Assembly: GCA_040882505.1 (NCBI GenBank)
Contig: JBBEBE010000002.1
Location: 372,001 to 436,000 of the forward strand
Source of the DNA: JBBEBE01 sp040882505
Lineage (GTDB): Bacteria; Bacteroidota; Rhodothermia; Balneolales; Balneolaceae
Direction of reading: 5' to 3'
DNA length: 64,000 nt
Shown: piece by piece, positions 18,209 through 27,615 of the stretch
Layout of the letters: every line of letters starts with the position of its first letter
Numbering within the stretch: the first letter of the stretch is position 1
Notes under the pieces: generated by a model
Databases searched by the model: none
The model's input: only the letters and a program-made list of their open reading frames with translations
What the model was told of the DNA's origin: nothing
Position numbers and translations under genes: made by a program

Positions 18209-19337
18209 ATGATTCAATCAGACAGACTTGACGAAGACTTTGAACGCCTCGAGGCGCTCAGGGGGTATCTTTGACTATGATCAGCGCCGCGTTCGAATCA
18301 TAGAGCTCCAGGAGCAGATACAAGATCCCTCGTTTTGGGACGACCCGGACAGTGCCCGCGAGGTGATGCAGAGGCTGGATCAGGAGAAGGGAATCTTGAA
18401 ACGGTGGGACGACTTGAACGAGCTTCGAGAGAGCATTCAGGTTTTTCAACAGTTTTTGGCCGAGGGAGAAGAGGTCTCTGAAGAACTGGAAGCCGAGGTG
18501 GTGACGTTCCGCAAGCGCCTTCGTGAATTGGAACTCCGGAACATGCTCCAGGGTGAGGATGATCATCGGGACGCCATTTTGACCATCAATCCGGGTGCAG
18601 GTGGAACCGAAAGTCAGGACTGGGCCGAAATGCTGTTGAGGATGTATCGTCGATGGGCCGATCAACAAGGATACTCCGTGGATACACTCGATTTTCAGCA
18701 GGGAGACGTTGCTGGAATAAAGAGTGTGACATTGGAGATTCGGGGCGAGAACGCATACGGATTTTTGAGATCCGAGAGTGGGGTTCATCGTCTGGTCCGT
18801 ATTTCTCCGTATGACAGTAATTCCAGACGACACACATCGTTTACATCCGTTTTTATTTCTCCGGTTATTGATGATACGATCGAGGTGGACATCAACGAGA
18901 GTGACGTTCAAATGCAGCGGTTCCATGCCAGTGGCGCCGGCGGGCAGAATGTAAACAAAGTCGAGACGGCAGTTCGTCTAATCTGGGAAGGTGCCTTGTC
19001 GGATGGTAATGAAGAACGAGTGGTCGTCGAATGTCAACAAGAGCGGTCTCAACTCCAAAACCGGGAGAAGGCAATGGTTCTCCTCAAATCGAAGATCTAT
19101 GAGTTGGAGAAAGGGATCCGCGAACGTGAGATGGAGAAGATTCAGGGAAACAAAAGCAAAATCGAGTGGGGGTCCCAGATCCGTTCATACGTTTTTCATC
19201 CGTACAACATGGTCAAGGACCACCGAACCGAGCATGAGACGTCTGACGTAGACGGGGTCATGGATGGGGATTTGACCGGTTTCATCGAGTCCTGGCTCAT
19301 GTGGCAGAGTGGGTTGGCAAACGAAGAGAAAGGATAG
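18209..19337 (+). CDS. prfB: Peptide chain release factor 2, expressed by +1 programmed frameshift
   Basis: RF2 releases nascent chains at UGA and UAA. The reading frame opens at the ATG at 18209 and runs 21 codons to an in-frame TGA at 18272-18274; shifting +1 there gives a 375-residue RF2. The peptidyl-transferase motif GGQ is present in SGAGGQNVNK. The codon-recognition tripeptide is SPY (in RISPYDSNSRR), where RF2 normally has SPF. The frameshift arrangement identifies RF2 independently. An internal frame beginning at 18228 could be mistaken for the gene start but would miss the conserved N-terminal helix. coaE starts five bases after the stop. Confidence 0.95.
18260..18275 (+). promoter_or_regulatory. 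prfB programmed +1 ribosomal frameshift site
   Basis: The sequence reads AGGGGGTATCTTTGAC. It contains a Shine-Dalgarno-like AGGGGG three bases upstream of the slippery CTT codon, then the in-frame TGA stop followed by C. This agrees base for base, as I remember it, with the classical E. coli prfB site. When RF2 is scarce, slow termination at this UGA lets the ribosome slip +1 from CUU onto UUU, so RF2 regulates its own synthesis. Confidence 0.96.
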
Positions 19338-19341
19338 AGAC

Positions 19342-19929
19342 ATGGTTACGGTCGGGGTCACCGGGGGAATCGGAAGCGGGAAGAGTCACCTTTGCCGGGT
19401 CTGGGAGACGATGGGAGCAGAGGTCGTCTATGCAGACCCCTTGGCGAAGGAGTTAATGGTTTCGGATTCGGGTCTGAAACAAGCCATAACCGACCGGTTC
19501 GGCCCGAAAAGTTATTTGAAGAATGGTTCCCTGAATCGAGAATGGCTTGCAGCAGAAGCTTTCGGGAAAGGTCGTTCTGCCGAGTTGAACAGCTTGGTCC
19601 ACCCGGCTGTGAATCGTGCCGTACTCCGGAAAATGGAGGATGCAAAAGCAGCCGGTTCAGCGCTCTTTGTCGAGGAGGCTGCACTGCTACTGTTGGGTGG
19701 GAGACCTCGTGGTTTTGATTACATTCTGGTTGTCACGGCTCCGGTCCAAATGCGTATTCGTCGAGTCACTGATCGGGATGGATGGACTCCTTCAGAAGTG
19801 GAAGACAGGATCTCAACGCAGCAATCGGACGAGGAGATGATTCGGATGGCCGATCTTGTTCTGGAAAATGATTCGGATGTGAATACATTTGAAGAGCGTG
19901 CAAAAGCGCTTTTCAGAGTATTAACGTAA
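19342..19929 (+). CDS. coaE: Dephospho-CoA kinase
   Basis: This 195-residue protein catalyses the last step of coenzyme A synthesis, phosphorylating the 3'-hydroxyl of dephospho-CoA. It begins MVTVGVTGGIGSGKS with the CoaE P-loop, followed by ADPLAKELM and the substrate-lid segment LVHPAVNRAV; VEEAALLLLGG and RIRRVTDRDG complete the family pattern. I start at the ATG at 19342, preceded by AAAGGA; a start at 19309 would overlap prfB and add eleven non-homologous residues. It is almost certainly co-transcribed with prfB. Confidence 0.93.
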   Translation: MVTVGVTGGIGSGKSHLCRVWETMGAEVVYADPLAKELMVSDSGLKQAITDRFGPKSYLKNGSLNREWLAAEAFGKGRSAELNSLVHPAVNRAVLRKMEDAKAAGSALFVEEAALLLLGGRPRGFDYILVVTAPVQMRIRRVTDRDGWTPSEVEDRISTQQSDEEMIRMADLVLENDSDVNTFEERAKALFRVLT

Positions 19930-19951
19930 ATTGGTCGGGTTGCAGGTAAAA

Positions 19952-21034
19952 ATGAAGGAGAACAAAAAGGGGATGCCATTGAACCGGGGAAGAGAAGAGC
20001 AGGGTCACCTGCGAACACTTGAAGAGTTTATCATCCAGTCGCAGAACAGGTTTCCAGGTGCGACCGGGGATCTGTCTCAACTCCTGAGGGATATCGGGTT
20101 GGCGGCCAAGATTATTTCGAGAGAGGTCAACAAAGCGGGAATTACCAACATTCTTGGTGTGGATGGATCGGTCAATATCCATGGTGAAGCCGTTAAAAAG
20201 CTTGATTTGTTTGCCGATCAACAGCTGATTTCGGCGTTGGATCGATCGTTGATTACCTGCATGGTGATCTCCGAGGAGAGTGATGGTATGATTCGTCTGA
20301 ATCATACGGGCGGGAAGTATGTCGTGTACATGGATCCACTGGACGGCTCGTCCAATATTGATGTCAATGTATCGGTCGGGAGTATCTTTTCGATCTATAT
20401 GCGGTCTCCCCGACACGACGGAATATTTGAAGAGAAGGATGCTCTCCAACCCGGTGTTCATCAAGTGGCTGCCGGATATGTTCTTTATGGATCGAGTACC
20501 ATTTTGGCTTACACGACAGGCGTCGGGGTAAGCATGTTTACACTGGATCCGAGTATTGGTGAATTCATCCTCGCAGAGGAGAATATCAAGATCCCGGCAT
20601 ACGGTACCATCTACAGCATTAACGAAGGTGGGTACAATACATGGGCTCCCGGACTTAAAAGGTATATCAAATATTGTCAAGAGGAGGATGCAGAGACGGG
20701 TCGTCCCTATACGGCCCGATACATCGGTTCGATGGTTGCCGATCTCCATCGAACGCTACTGAAGGGTGGAATCTTTATTTATCCTTCAAACAAAACCTAT
20801 CCGGAAGGGAAATTGCGTCTCATGTATGAGTGCAATCCACTCTCTTTTATTATCGAACAGTCGGGTGGGATTGCTTCTACCGGAACCGAACGTATTCTGG
20901 AGGTCATACCTGAAGCCATTCATCAACGAACGCCCATCTATATTGGATCCCCGGACAATGTGTCGAAAGCGCTGGACTATCTGAATGAAAAAGAAGGATG
21001 GGTGCCGCCTGAAACCGATAAAAACAAAAGGTGA
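19952..21034 (+). CDS. fbp: Fructose-1,6-bisphosphatase class I
   Basis: This roughly 360-residue gluconeogenic phosphatase hydrolyses fructose 1,6-bisphosphate. It has the class I metal-binding motifs SEES and DPLDGSSNIDVN and the C-terminal region GKLRLMYECNPLSFIIEQSGG, which contributes to the sugar-phosphate site. The ATG at 19952 is preceded by CAGG; an ATG at 19973 with AAGGAG further upstream is an alternative. It lies 22 bases after coaE and is convergent with the DUF192 gene. Confidence 0.94.
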   Translation: MKENKKGMPLNRGREEQGHLRTLEEFIIQSQNRFPGATGDLSQLLRDIGLAAKIISREVNKAGITNILGVDGSVNIHGEAVKKLDLFADQQLISALDRSLITCMVISEESDGMIRLNHTGGKYVVYMDPLDGSSNIDVNVSVGSIFSIYMRSPRHDGIFEEKDALQPGVHQVAAGYVLYGSSTILAYTTGVGVSMFTLDPSIGEFILAEENIKIPAYGTIYSINEGGYNTWAPGLKRYIKYCQEEDAETGRPYTARYIGSMVADLHRTLLKGGIFIYPSNKTYPEGKLRLMYECNPLSFIIEQSGGIASTGTERILEVIPEAIHQRTPIYIGSPDNVSKALDYLNEKEGWVPPETDKNKR

Positions 21035-21083
21035 GGGTCTTCCCGGTACCATGGAGATCCTGTTGTCGATGGATGTTCGCGAT

Positions 21084-21581
21084 TCAATTCGCTTCGACCA
21101 AAACCATGCGTGATCCTTCCTGTATGTCATGTTCCATTGCATACCCGGCCGTGGCTTCCAAGGCATAGCGTGCCGGTTCATCCGAGCCGAGACTGTGATC
21201 TGAATAGGGTTGTGTGTGGTGATGGATACGGACAATGGTACCTGTCGAATCTGCAAACAGGATATCCAGGGAAAGCGGCGTATTGGCCATCCAAAAAGAG
21301 AGGGGTTCTTGCCTTTCAAACACGAAAAGCATGGCGTGATCGTTCGGGAGTGACCGAATGTTCATCAAACCTGCTCGCCGGCTCTCCTCGGTATCGGCAA
21401 TGGCGACACGCAGGGTGGCCAATGTGTCTCCATGATTGTCGAGAATTTGAATCGTTCCGCTGAAATCCAGGACTCGCTCTTCGGGCGGGGCCGGCGGTTC
21501 GATCTGCTCGCCGGTGCAGGCGATCGTCAGGATGGGAAGAATCAGGAGGAAGAGAATCCGGTCGTACCGCATGATCGTCAC
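21084..21581 (-). CDS. DUF192-family lipoprotein
   Basis: This 165-residue protein has an N-terminal hydrophobic stretch ending in the lipobox LTIAC (Cys about 22), so it is probably anchored in a membrane as a lipoprotein. The DUF192 core follows: VAIADTEESRRAGLMNIRSLPNDHAMLFVFERQEPLSFWMANTPLSLDILF and, near the end, ALEATAGYAMEHDI, given here as positions of about 58-107 and 140-153. The function of DUF192 is not established. It is convergent with fbp. Confidence 0.85.
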   Translation of the reverse strand: MTIMRYDRILFLLILPILTIACTGEQIEPPAPPEERVLDFSGTIQILDNHGDTLATLRVAIADTEESRRAGLMNIRSLPNDHAMLFVFERQEPLSFWMANTPLSLDILFADSTGTIVRIHHHTQPYSDHSLGSDEPARYALEATAGYAMEHDIQEGSRMVLVEAN

Positions 21582-21652
21582 AGGGTTTCAAGTCGTCGAG
21601 TGGATGGTTTCTTGAGGAGATGAAGATCTGATGAATTGGGTCCTCACTCAAG

Positions 21653-21683
21653 TTGTAATTTTCGCCTATAGAACCTATTTTAG
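21653..21683 (+). promoter_or_regulatory. Candidate promoter of the rimP-nusA-infB operon
   Basis: A TTG at 21653-21655 and TATTTTAG at 21676-21683 are 20 bases apart, close to the Bacteroidota promoter pattern TTG-(19 to 21)-TAnnTTTG. It lies about 60 bases upstream of rimP in the gap divergent from the DUF192 gene. This is a pattern match only. Confidence 0.3.
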
Positions 21684-21744
21684 GCCACTGTAGAGTGAGT
21701 GCCGGGAGGTTCTCACTTTTTTTGTACCTGTATTCGAAAGCGAG

Positions 21745-22212
21745 ATGGATCCAACAACACTGAAACGTATTGGGGAACTTGCAACTCCGGTCATCGAGGC
21801 CGAGGGTCTCTTCCTGGTGGATGTCGAGGAGAAAGGTGGCGATGAGTCGATTCTCTGGATCTGTGTAGATGCAGAAGATGGAGGGGTCAAGGTGGACGCC
21901 TGTTCAAGGATCAGTCGGGAACTCGGACTTTTGATCGATGCGCACGAGATCATCTCTCATGCCTATCGCCTGAATGTCTCGTCACCCGGACTTTCCCGCC
22001 CATTGACCGATCCCCGTCAATTCCCGAAGAATCGGGGACGGGTTATTCGAGTAAAGTACAAAGACAGTGACGGAGAGTACCAGAAAGCAGAGGGACGTCT
22101 CGAGGAGGTAACCGACACAGAGTTGGTTGTTTGCCCGGATGAGAAGGCAGGAGTTCCGATTGCCGTGATGCGGAACCAAGTAGTAGAAGCCAAGATCATC
22201 CCGTCCATTTGA
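21745..22212 (+). CDS. rimP: Ribosome maturation factor RimP
   Basis: This 155-residue protein is required for 30S subunit maturation. It shows the two-domain RimP pattern: GLFLVDVEEKGG in the first strand pair, the conserved VDACSRISRELG helix, VSSPGLSRPLTDPRQF, and a C-terminal Sm-like barrel. It is the first gene of the standard rimP-nusA-infB order, 36 bases before nusA. Confidence 0.93.
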   Translation: MDPTTLKRIGELATPVIEAEGLFLVDVEEKGGDESILWICVDAEDGGVKVDACSRISRELGLLIDAHEIISHAYRLNVSSPGLSRPLTDPRQFPKNRGRVIRVKYKDSDGEYQKAEGRLEEVTDTELVVCPDEKAGVPIAVMRNQVVEAKIIPSI

Positions 22213-22248
22213 TCGTTACCAGAACGTAGTCTAAACAGATTTCAACCG

Positions 22249-23505
22249 ATGCAAAACGACGTTTCAAAGTTGATTATCCAGTCCTTCGCGGAGATTGCGA
22301 AGGACAAAGGCATAGACAAGGCACTCTTGCTCTCTATTCTGGAGGATGTATTCAGATCCATGATTCGGAAGAAATATGAGTCTGATGACGCCTTTGATGT
22401 AATTCTGAATCCGGATCGTGGAGAAATTCAAATTCTCCACATCCGGGAAGTCGTGCCGGCCGAAGAGTTGACGAATCCGGTGACGGAGATTTCACTGGAA
22501 GATGCACACAAGAACGATTCCGATCTGGAGCTCTATGATGAGTATGCTCAGGAGATTTCCATCACCGATTTTGGACGTCGTGCAGTGACGATGGCGCGCC
22601 AGCAGCTTGCCCAGCGAATTCGGGAAATCGAAAAAGACAACATCTTTGAAGAGTACTCTGATCGTGTTGGCGAGATTGTATTGGGAGATGTGTATCAGGT
22701 CCGGAATCGTGACATTTTGGTCAACCACAACGGTGTGGAATTGGTCATGCCCAAAAGCGAGCAGATCTACAAAGATCGCTATCGCAAAGGGGACACCATA
22801 CGTGCGGTTGTGGTAGAGGTGAAGAGATACAACGGGAACCCGTCGGTTATTATCTCACGGACGTCTCCGCTATTTCTGGAACGGCTTTTCGAAAACGAAA
22901 TACCGGAAGTCTTTGACGGAATCATTGATATCGTCAAAATTGCACGAGAACCGGGAGATCGCTCAAAAGTAGCGGTCTTGTCTCACGATGAACGAGTGGA
23001 CCCGGTGGGTGCATGTGTGGGGATGAAAGGCGTTCGGATCCATGCCGTTGTTCGCGAGCTGCAGAATGAGAACATCGATGTCATCAACTACACGGATGAC
23101 AAATTTGAATTCATCAAGAGAGCCCTTCAGCCTGCACGGGTACTCAAAGTAGAGTTGAACGAAGATAAAACTCATGCCAACGTATTGGTACCGGCAGACG
23201 AGGTATCAAAAGCGATCGGAAAAGGAGGGGTGAATATCCGGCTCGCCTCTAAATTGACGGAATGCGAGATCGATGTCTATCGTGAGGTGGACGAAGAGGA
23301 CGATATCGATATCGACGAGTTTCGAGAAGATTTCGGCGACGAGACGGTCGAGATCCTCCACCATATCGGATGCGATACCGCCCGAGCCGTACTTCAGCTG
23401 AACAAGGAGGAACTTGTCCGGCGTACAGAAGGAAAAATCACAATAGAAGTAGCCGAGAAGATCATGGATGTGATCTCCTACGAGTTTGAGGACGAAGAAG
23501 ATTGA
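22249..23505 (+). CDS. nusA: Transcription elongation/termination factor NusA
   Basis: This 418-residue RNA polymerase-binding factor acts in pausing, termination and antitermination. Domain order is an N-terminal RNAP-binding domain (about 1-125), an S1 domain (about 135-200), two KH domains (the ASKAIGKGG-like GKGG loop is in KH2, about residue 323) and a short helix-hairpin-helix-like C-terminus (about 370-418). It lacks the two acidic repeats of E. coli NusA, as is usual outside Gammaproteobacteria. It lies 59 bases upstream of infB. Confidence 0.94.
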   Translation: MQNDVSKLIIQSFAEIAKDKGIDKALLLSILEDVFRSMIRKKYESDDAFDVILNPDRGEIQILHIREVVPAEELTNPVTEISLEDAHKNDSDLELYDEYAQEISITDFGRRAVTMARQQLAQRIREIEKDNIFEEYSDRVGEIVLGDVYQVRNRDILVNHNGVELVMPKSEQIYKDRYRKGDTIRAVVVEVKRYNGNPSVIISRTSPLFLERLFENEIPEVFDGIIDIVKIAREPGDRSKVAVLSHDERVDPVGACVGMKGVRIHAVVRELQNENIDVINYTDDKFEFIKRALQPARVLKVELNEDKTHANVLVPADEVSKAIGKGGVNIRLASKLTECEIDVYREVDEEDDIDIDEFREDFGDETVEILHHIGCDTARAVLQLNKEELVRRTEGKITIEVAEKIMDVISYEFEDEED

Positions 23506-23564
23506 TTGTACCTTCTGTTTTTCCCGAAAATAGCTACAGACGATAACGACGCACAAACGCACGT

Positions 23565-26426
23565 ATGACAGAGAACAGACCCAAAAAGCTCTTTAAAGTT
23601 GCATCCGAATACAACGTTTCGACGCAGTCGATCGTGGATGCTCTTGCAGAAGAGGGCTTTGAAGTAGCCAACAAGCCCAATGCGAAGATCACATCCGAGA
23701 TGGTTCAAGTGTTGGAGGGTCTGTATGGAACAGACAAGGAGCGAAATCTAGAGCAGGATCGTGAGCGCGAGGAGTATGAACAGCGACGCAATCAAATTCG
23801 CTCCAAGAAGAACGAAAGTGTCACGATTGACTCGTTTCTCGAGCCGCTGGACGACGAAGATCTTGCGCCGGACGAGGGGTTGATCGATCCAATTGATGAA
23901 CCGGAAGAGAGTGAAGAGCTTGTATTGGAACCGGAAGAACCGAAGGATTCGGAGCCGGAGCCGGAGACCGTAGTGAAGGAGGAGACTCCGAAAACCGATG
24001 CAGACGAGAAGAAGTCATCGGACGACGTGCCCGATGAAGACGTCGCTGTCGAAGAGGAAGATTCGGCCGAAGACAAGGATCGAGTCGACGAAGAAGACGT
24101 GTCGACTGAAGATACCGAAGATACCGGGGATGAAGAGGGCCTGGAATCATCGGAATCTGCAGATAACGATGACGACGATGACGATGTCGACGACGATGAG
24201 TCGGACGAGCCGGATGAGGATGAAGACGAGGATCTCGAGGACGACGAAGACGACGACGAGGATGAACCGTCTTCCCGGAAGAAAAAGAAAATTATTCGTG
24301 GGTCTGCCGACCGCCTGAAAGGAACGAAAGTGGTTGGCAAGGTTGCATTTACGTCCGAAGATCCATTCAAATCCGGTAAAAAACGGAAGCGGAAGAAGGA
24401 CCAGAAGAAGGAGGATACCCCGGCGGCTGGATCCAAGAAGAAGAAAAAGAAGGCAACCGATGAATCTACGTCCAAGAGTCGGAAAAAGCGGAAAGGAGGC
24501 AAGAGTCGTGTTGACGAAGAGGATGTAGAGAAGAAAATGAAAGAGACCATGCAGATGATGAAGTCATCTGATACGGTCGGATCGAAGCGACAACGACGTC
24601 GGAAACAGCGTCGTGAAGAGCGTGACATGGATCAGGATTCGGATGGATTTGACGAATCCCTGGAAGTACTTGAAGTCACCGAATTCATTACGGTTTCGGA
24701 TCTTGCAGAATTGCTCGATGTCAAGGCGAATGAAGTGATCACGACGTGCATGAGTATTGGCATGATGGTCTCCATCAATCAGCGTCTGGATGCCTCTACA
24801 ATAGAGTTGGTGGCAGAGGAATTTGGTCGAGAGGTCGAGTTTGTCGACGCCGAAGAGCTGATTGAAGAGATTGAAGAGGATGAAGATGATCCGGAAGATC
24901 TCATACCGCGTGCGCCGATTATCACCGTAATGGGGCATGTGGATCACGGAAAGACCTCTCTTCTGGATTACATCCGAAAGACAAAAGTCGCAGCAGGGGA
25001 AGCGGGAGGGATTACCCAGCATGTGGGTGCTTACGCTGTAAAAACGGATGATGGCCGCAAGATTACATTTTTGGATACCCCGGGTCACGAAGCGTTTACG
25101 GCCATGCGTAGTCGAGGTGCCCAGGCAACCGATATTGTCATACTCGTGGTCGCAGCCGATGATTCGGTGATGCCTCAAACCATTGAAGCGATCAATCACT
25201 CGAAAGCCGCAGGTGTCCCGATGGTGGTTGCCATCAACAAAATGGACAAAGAGGGAGCAAACTCAGATCGGATCAAGCAACAGCTTTCCGAGCATGGAGT
25301 TATTGTTGAAGAGTATGGGGGAAGTGCACAGTCGGCTGAAGTCTCTGCTCTGAAAGGAGAGGGCATCGAGGAGCTCCTGGAAAAAGTTCTTATCGAGGCA
25401 GAGTTGATGGAACTGAAAGCCAATCCGAATCGTCGGGCATCCGGAGTTGTTCTGGAAGCCAGGGTCGATAAAGGGAAAGGAACGATTGCCAATGTATTGG
25501 TAGAGAAAGGAACCCTTCACGTTGGAGATCCGTTTGTAGCCGGACCGGTATTCGGTCGGGTTCGTGCCATGGAGAATGAACATGGCAAACGAATTGAAGT
25601 AGCCGGGCCTTCGACACCGATTCAATTGATGGGTTTTGACGATATTCCCCAAGCGGGAGACCGATTGGTTGTGCCGAAGGACGAGAAGAGTGCCAAAGAG
25701 ATTGCAACGCAACGTCAGCAACTCAAACGAGAGCAGAATCTCCGAAAAACGAAGCATCTGACTCTGGACGATATTTCACGTCGCATGGCACTTGGAGAAC
25801 TTTCCGAATTGAATATCATTATCAAGGCCGATGTAGATGGCTCGATTGAAGCTCTCTCTGGTGCACTGCAAAAATTGAGTACGGAGGAGGTGGCCGTTAA
25901 AATTATTCATACTGGATCGGGTGCCATTACCGAGTCGGATGTTCTTTTGGCGTCGGCTTCGGATGGAATTATCATCGGATTCCAGGTTCGGCCAACGGTC
26001 AATGCCCGCAAGTTGGCCGAGACCGAGGATATTGATATTCGACTCTTCAGTGTCATTTATGACGCTGTGGATGAGGTCCACGATGCACTTGAAGGAATGT
26101 TGAGTCCGGAAGTGAGCGAGAAGATGACAGGGGTTGTCGAGGTTCGAGAGATCTTCCGTGTTTCCAAGGTCGGAACCATTGCTGGATGTTATGTAACGAA
26201 TGGAAAGATGTTCAGGAATTTGCCTGTGCGTGTGATTCGTGACGGAGTCGTTATCTATGATGGAGCCATTGATTCCTTGAAGCGATTCAAGGATGATGTC
26301 AAGGAAGTTCAGTCTGGATACGAGTGTGGAATCAGTATTGTGGGCTACAATGATCTCAAAGTTGGTGACGAGATCGAGTGTTACGAAATCATTGAGTCCA
26401 AGCGGAAACTGGAAGATTCACTCTGA
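23565..26426 (+). CDS. infB: Translation initiation factor IF-2 with long acidic/basic N-terminal extension
   Basis: This 953-residue GTPase places fMet-tRNA on the 30S subunit. The G1 motif GHVDHGKTS starts at G457; DTPGHEA and NKMD follow, then the beta-barrel and C-terminal fMet-tRNA-binding domains. Before the G domain are an IF2N-like helix (about 1-55), an extremely Asp/Glu-rich tract (about residues 85-240, with runs of six or more acidic residues), a Lys-rich region (about 240-350) and a second IF2N-like domain (about 365-440). The long antisense Ser-rich frame over the acidic tract is a by-product of codon bias. Confidence 0.95.
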   Translation: MTENRPKKLFKVASEYNVSTQSIVDALAEEGFEVANKPNAKITSEMVQVLEGLYGTDKERNLEQDREREEYEQRRNQIRSKKNESVTIDSFLEPLDDEDLAPDEGLIDPIDEPEESEELVLEPEEPKDSEPEPETVVKEETPKTDADEKKSSDDVPDEDVAVEEEDSAEDKDRVDEEDVSTEDTEDTGDEEGLESSESADNDDDDDDVDDDESDEPDEDEDEDLEDDEDDDEDEPSSRKKKKIIRGSADRLKGTKVVGKVAFTSEDPFKSGKKRKRKKDQKKEDTPAAGSKKKKKKATDESTSKSRKKRKGGKSRVDEEDVEKKMKETMQMMKSSDTVGSKRQRRRKQRREERDMDQDSDGFDESLEVLEVTEFITVSDLAELLDVKANEVITTCMSIGMMVSINQRLDASTIELVAEEFGREVEFVDAEELIEEIEEDEDDPEDLIPRAPIITVMGHVDHGKTSLLDYIRKTKVAAGEAGGITQHVGAYAVKTDDGRKITFLDTPGHEAFTAMRSRGAQATDIVILVVAADDSVMPQTIEAINHSKAAGVPMVVAINKMDKEGANSDRIKQQLSEHGVIVEEYGGSAQSAEVSALKGEGIEELLEKVLIEAELMELKANPNRRASGVVLEARVDKGKGTIANVLVEKGTLHVGDPFVAGPVFGRVRAMENEHGKRIEVAGPSTPIQLMGFDDIPQAGDRLVVPKDEKSAKEIATQRQQLKREQNLRKTKHLTLDDISRRMALGELSELNIIIKADVDGSIEALSGALQKLSTEEVAVKIIHTGSGAITESDVLLASASDGIIIGFQVRPTVNARKLAETEDIDIRLFSVIYDAVDEVHDALEGMLSPEVSEKMTGVVEVREIFRVSKVGTIAGCYVTNGKMFRNLPVRVIRDGVVIYDGAIDSLKRFKDDVKEVQSGYECGISIVGYNDLKVGDEIECYEIIESKRKLEDSL

Positions 26427-26497
26427 CCGAAGAGGATGATTCCGGTTCGATTCGATATGGTTTCGGGAATCAGTAGTCGCCGGAGGGCACAAGAGTC

Positions 26498-26857
26498 ATG
26501 AGTATTCGGATGGAACGGTTGGCTGCAGTGATCCAGAAGGATCTGGGAGAGATTCTGCAGAAAAAGTACCAACCCGAAGGGACGTTGGTTACCGTCAACG
26601 GGGTAAAAATGACGCCGGATCTCTCCATTGCAAGAGTCTACCTGAGTGTGCTTTCACCCGGGAAGGACCCCGCGCAAACGCTGGCTGTCATCGATGATCA
26701 TATCAAAGAGATTCGATACGAGCTTGCCTCGAGAATTCGACATCAAGTTCGGAAAATACCGGAACTTCATTTCTACGAAGATGACTCTGCCCAATATGTA
26801 AACCGGATGGAACAGCTCTTTCAGAAGGTCAGAGAGGATCGGGGCGAGAAGGAGTAA
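26498..26857 (+). CDS. rbfA: Ribosome-binding factor A
   Basis: This 119-residue cold-shock assembly factor binds the 30S subunit near the 16S rRNA 5' end. The single type II KH-like domain shows MSIRMERLAAVIQKDLGEI at the start, a central VTVNGVKMTPDLSIARVYLS strand pair, and VRKIPELHFYEDDS near the end. It follows infB by 71 bases with a GGAGG-like site before the ATG, and precedes truB by five bases. Confidence 0.94.
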   Translation: MSIRMERLAAVIQKDLGEILQKKYQPEGTLVTVNGVKMTPDLSIARVYLSVLSPGKDPAQTLAVIDDHIKEIRYELASRIRHQVRKIPELHFYEDDSAQYVNRMEQLFQKVREDRGEKE

Positions 26858-26862
26858 TCTCG

Positions 26863-27615
26863 ATGGCACAGCCGGTACCCGTTGCAAATCTACCCATCCA
26901 TACACCCGATCGTCCGGTCCGGTGGGCAGCCGATCAATTTCTTGAGGGTGTCGTGATCTTGATGGACAAACCCAAAGGGTGGAGTAGTTTCGATGTTGTA
27001 CGATTTGTGCGAAATCGTGTACCGGTCCGGAAGGTGGGTCATGCCGGTACATTGGATCCAATGGCAACCGGACTGCTTGTCCTCTGTTGTGGGCGGGCAA
27101 CCCGATCCATCGAGCAGTTTCAATCATTTCGAAAACGGTACCTGACGACTATTCGGTTGGGCGAAGAAACGGCAAGCTATGATGCCGAAACACCGGTCGA
27201 AGGGACGGCACCTGTCCATCATTTGACGGAAGAGTTGTTCCGTCATACGATTGAATCAACCTTTTTGGGTGAACAGATGCAACAGCCACCCATCTTTTCA
27301 GCGTTGAAGAGAGAGGGTATCCGAAACTACAAGAGAGCTCGTGCCGGGGAACGAGAACGTCCGTCTTCACGTCTGGTTTCACTTTATGAAGCAAAAATAA
27401 ACAGGTTTCTGTTGCCGGAAATGGATGTGGATCTTCTTTGCGGGAAAGGGTTCTATGTCCGTTCATTTGCCCATGATTTGGCTCGATCCGTCGGTAGTTG
27501 CGGGCATCTGACATCGTTGCGGCGAACCGAAACCGGCTCGCTACATGTACGCGATGCCTGGACGCCGGAAGCGTTGAATGAATGGATCAGGGTGAACGTG
27601 AATGAAACTGATTAG
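26863..27615 (+). CDS. truB: tRNA pseudouridine(55) synthase
   Basis: This 250-residue enzyme makes pseudouridine 55 in the T-loop of tRNAs. It has the catalytic loop GHAGTLDPMATGLL containing the nucleophilic Asp, then YDAETP and FYVRSFAHDL. It is somewhat shorter than TruB proteins with a PUA domain, which appears absent. AAGGAG lies just upstream of the ATG, inside the end of rbfA. It overlaps ribF by 14 bases. Confidence 0.93.
   Translation: MAQPVPVANLPIHTPDRPVRWAADQFLEGVVILMDKPKGWSSFDVVRFVRNRVPVRKVGHAGTLDPMATGLLVLCCGRATRSIEQFQSFRKRYLTTIRLGEETASYDAETPVEGTAPVHHLTEELFRHTIESTFLGEQMQQPPIFSALKREGIRNYKRARAGERERPSSRLVSLYEAKINRFLLPEMDVDLLCGKGFYVRSFAHDLARSVGSCGHLTSLRRTETGSLHVRDAWTPEALNEWIRVNVNETD

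Noticed and set aside
18228..18275. Internal start for RF2 in the second frame
   Set aside because: It would bypass the exact programmed frameshift site and lose the ATG-initiated first 21 codons.
23792..24628. Long serine-rich antisense reading frame (278 codons)
   Set aside because: It mirrors the GAC/GAA-rich acidic tract of infB on the other strand; it has no ribosome-binding site or recognisable domain.
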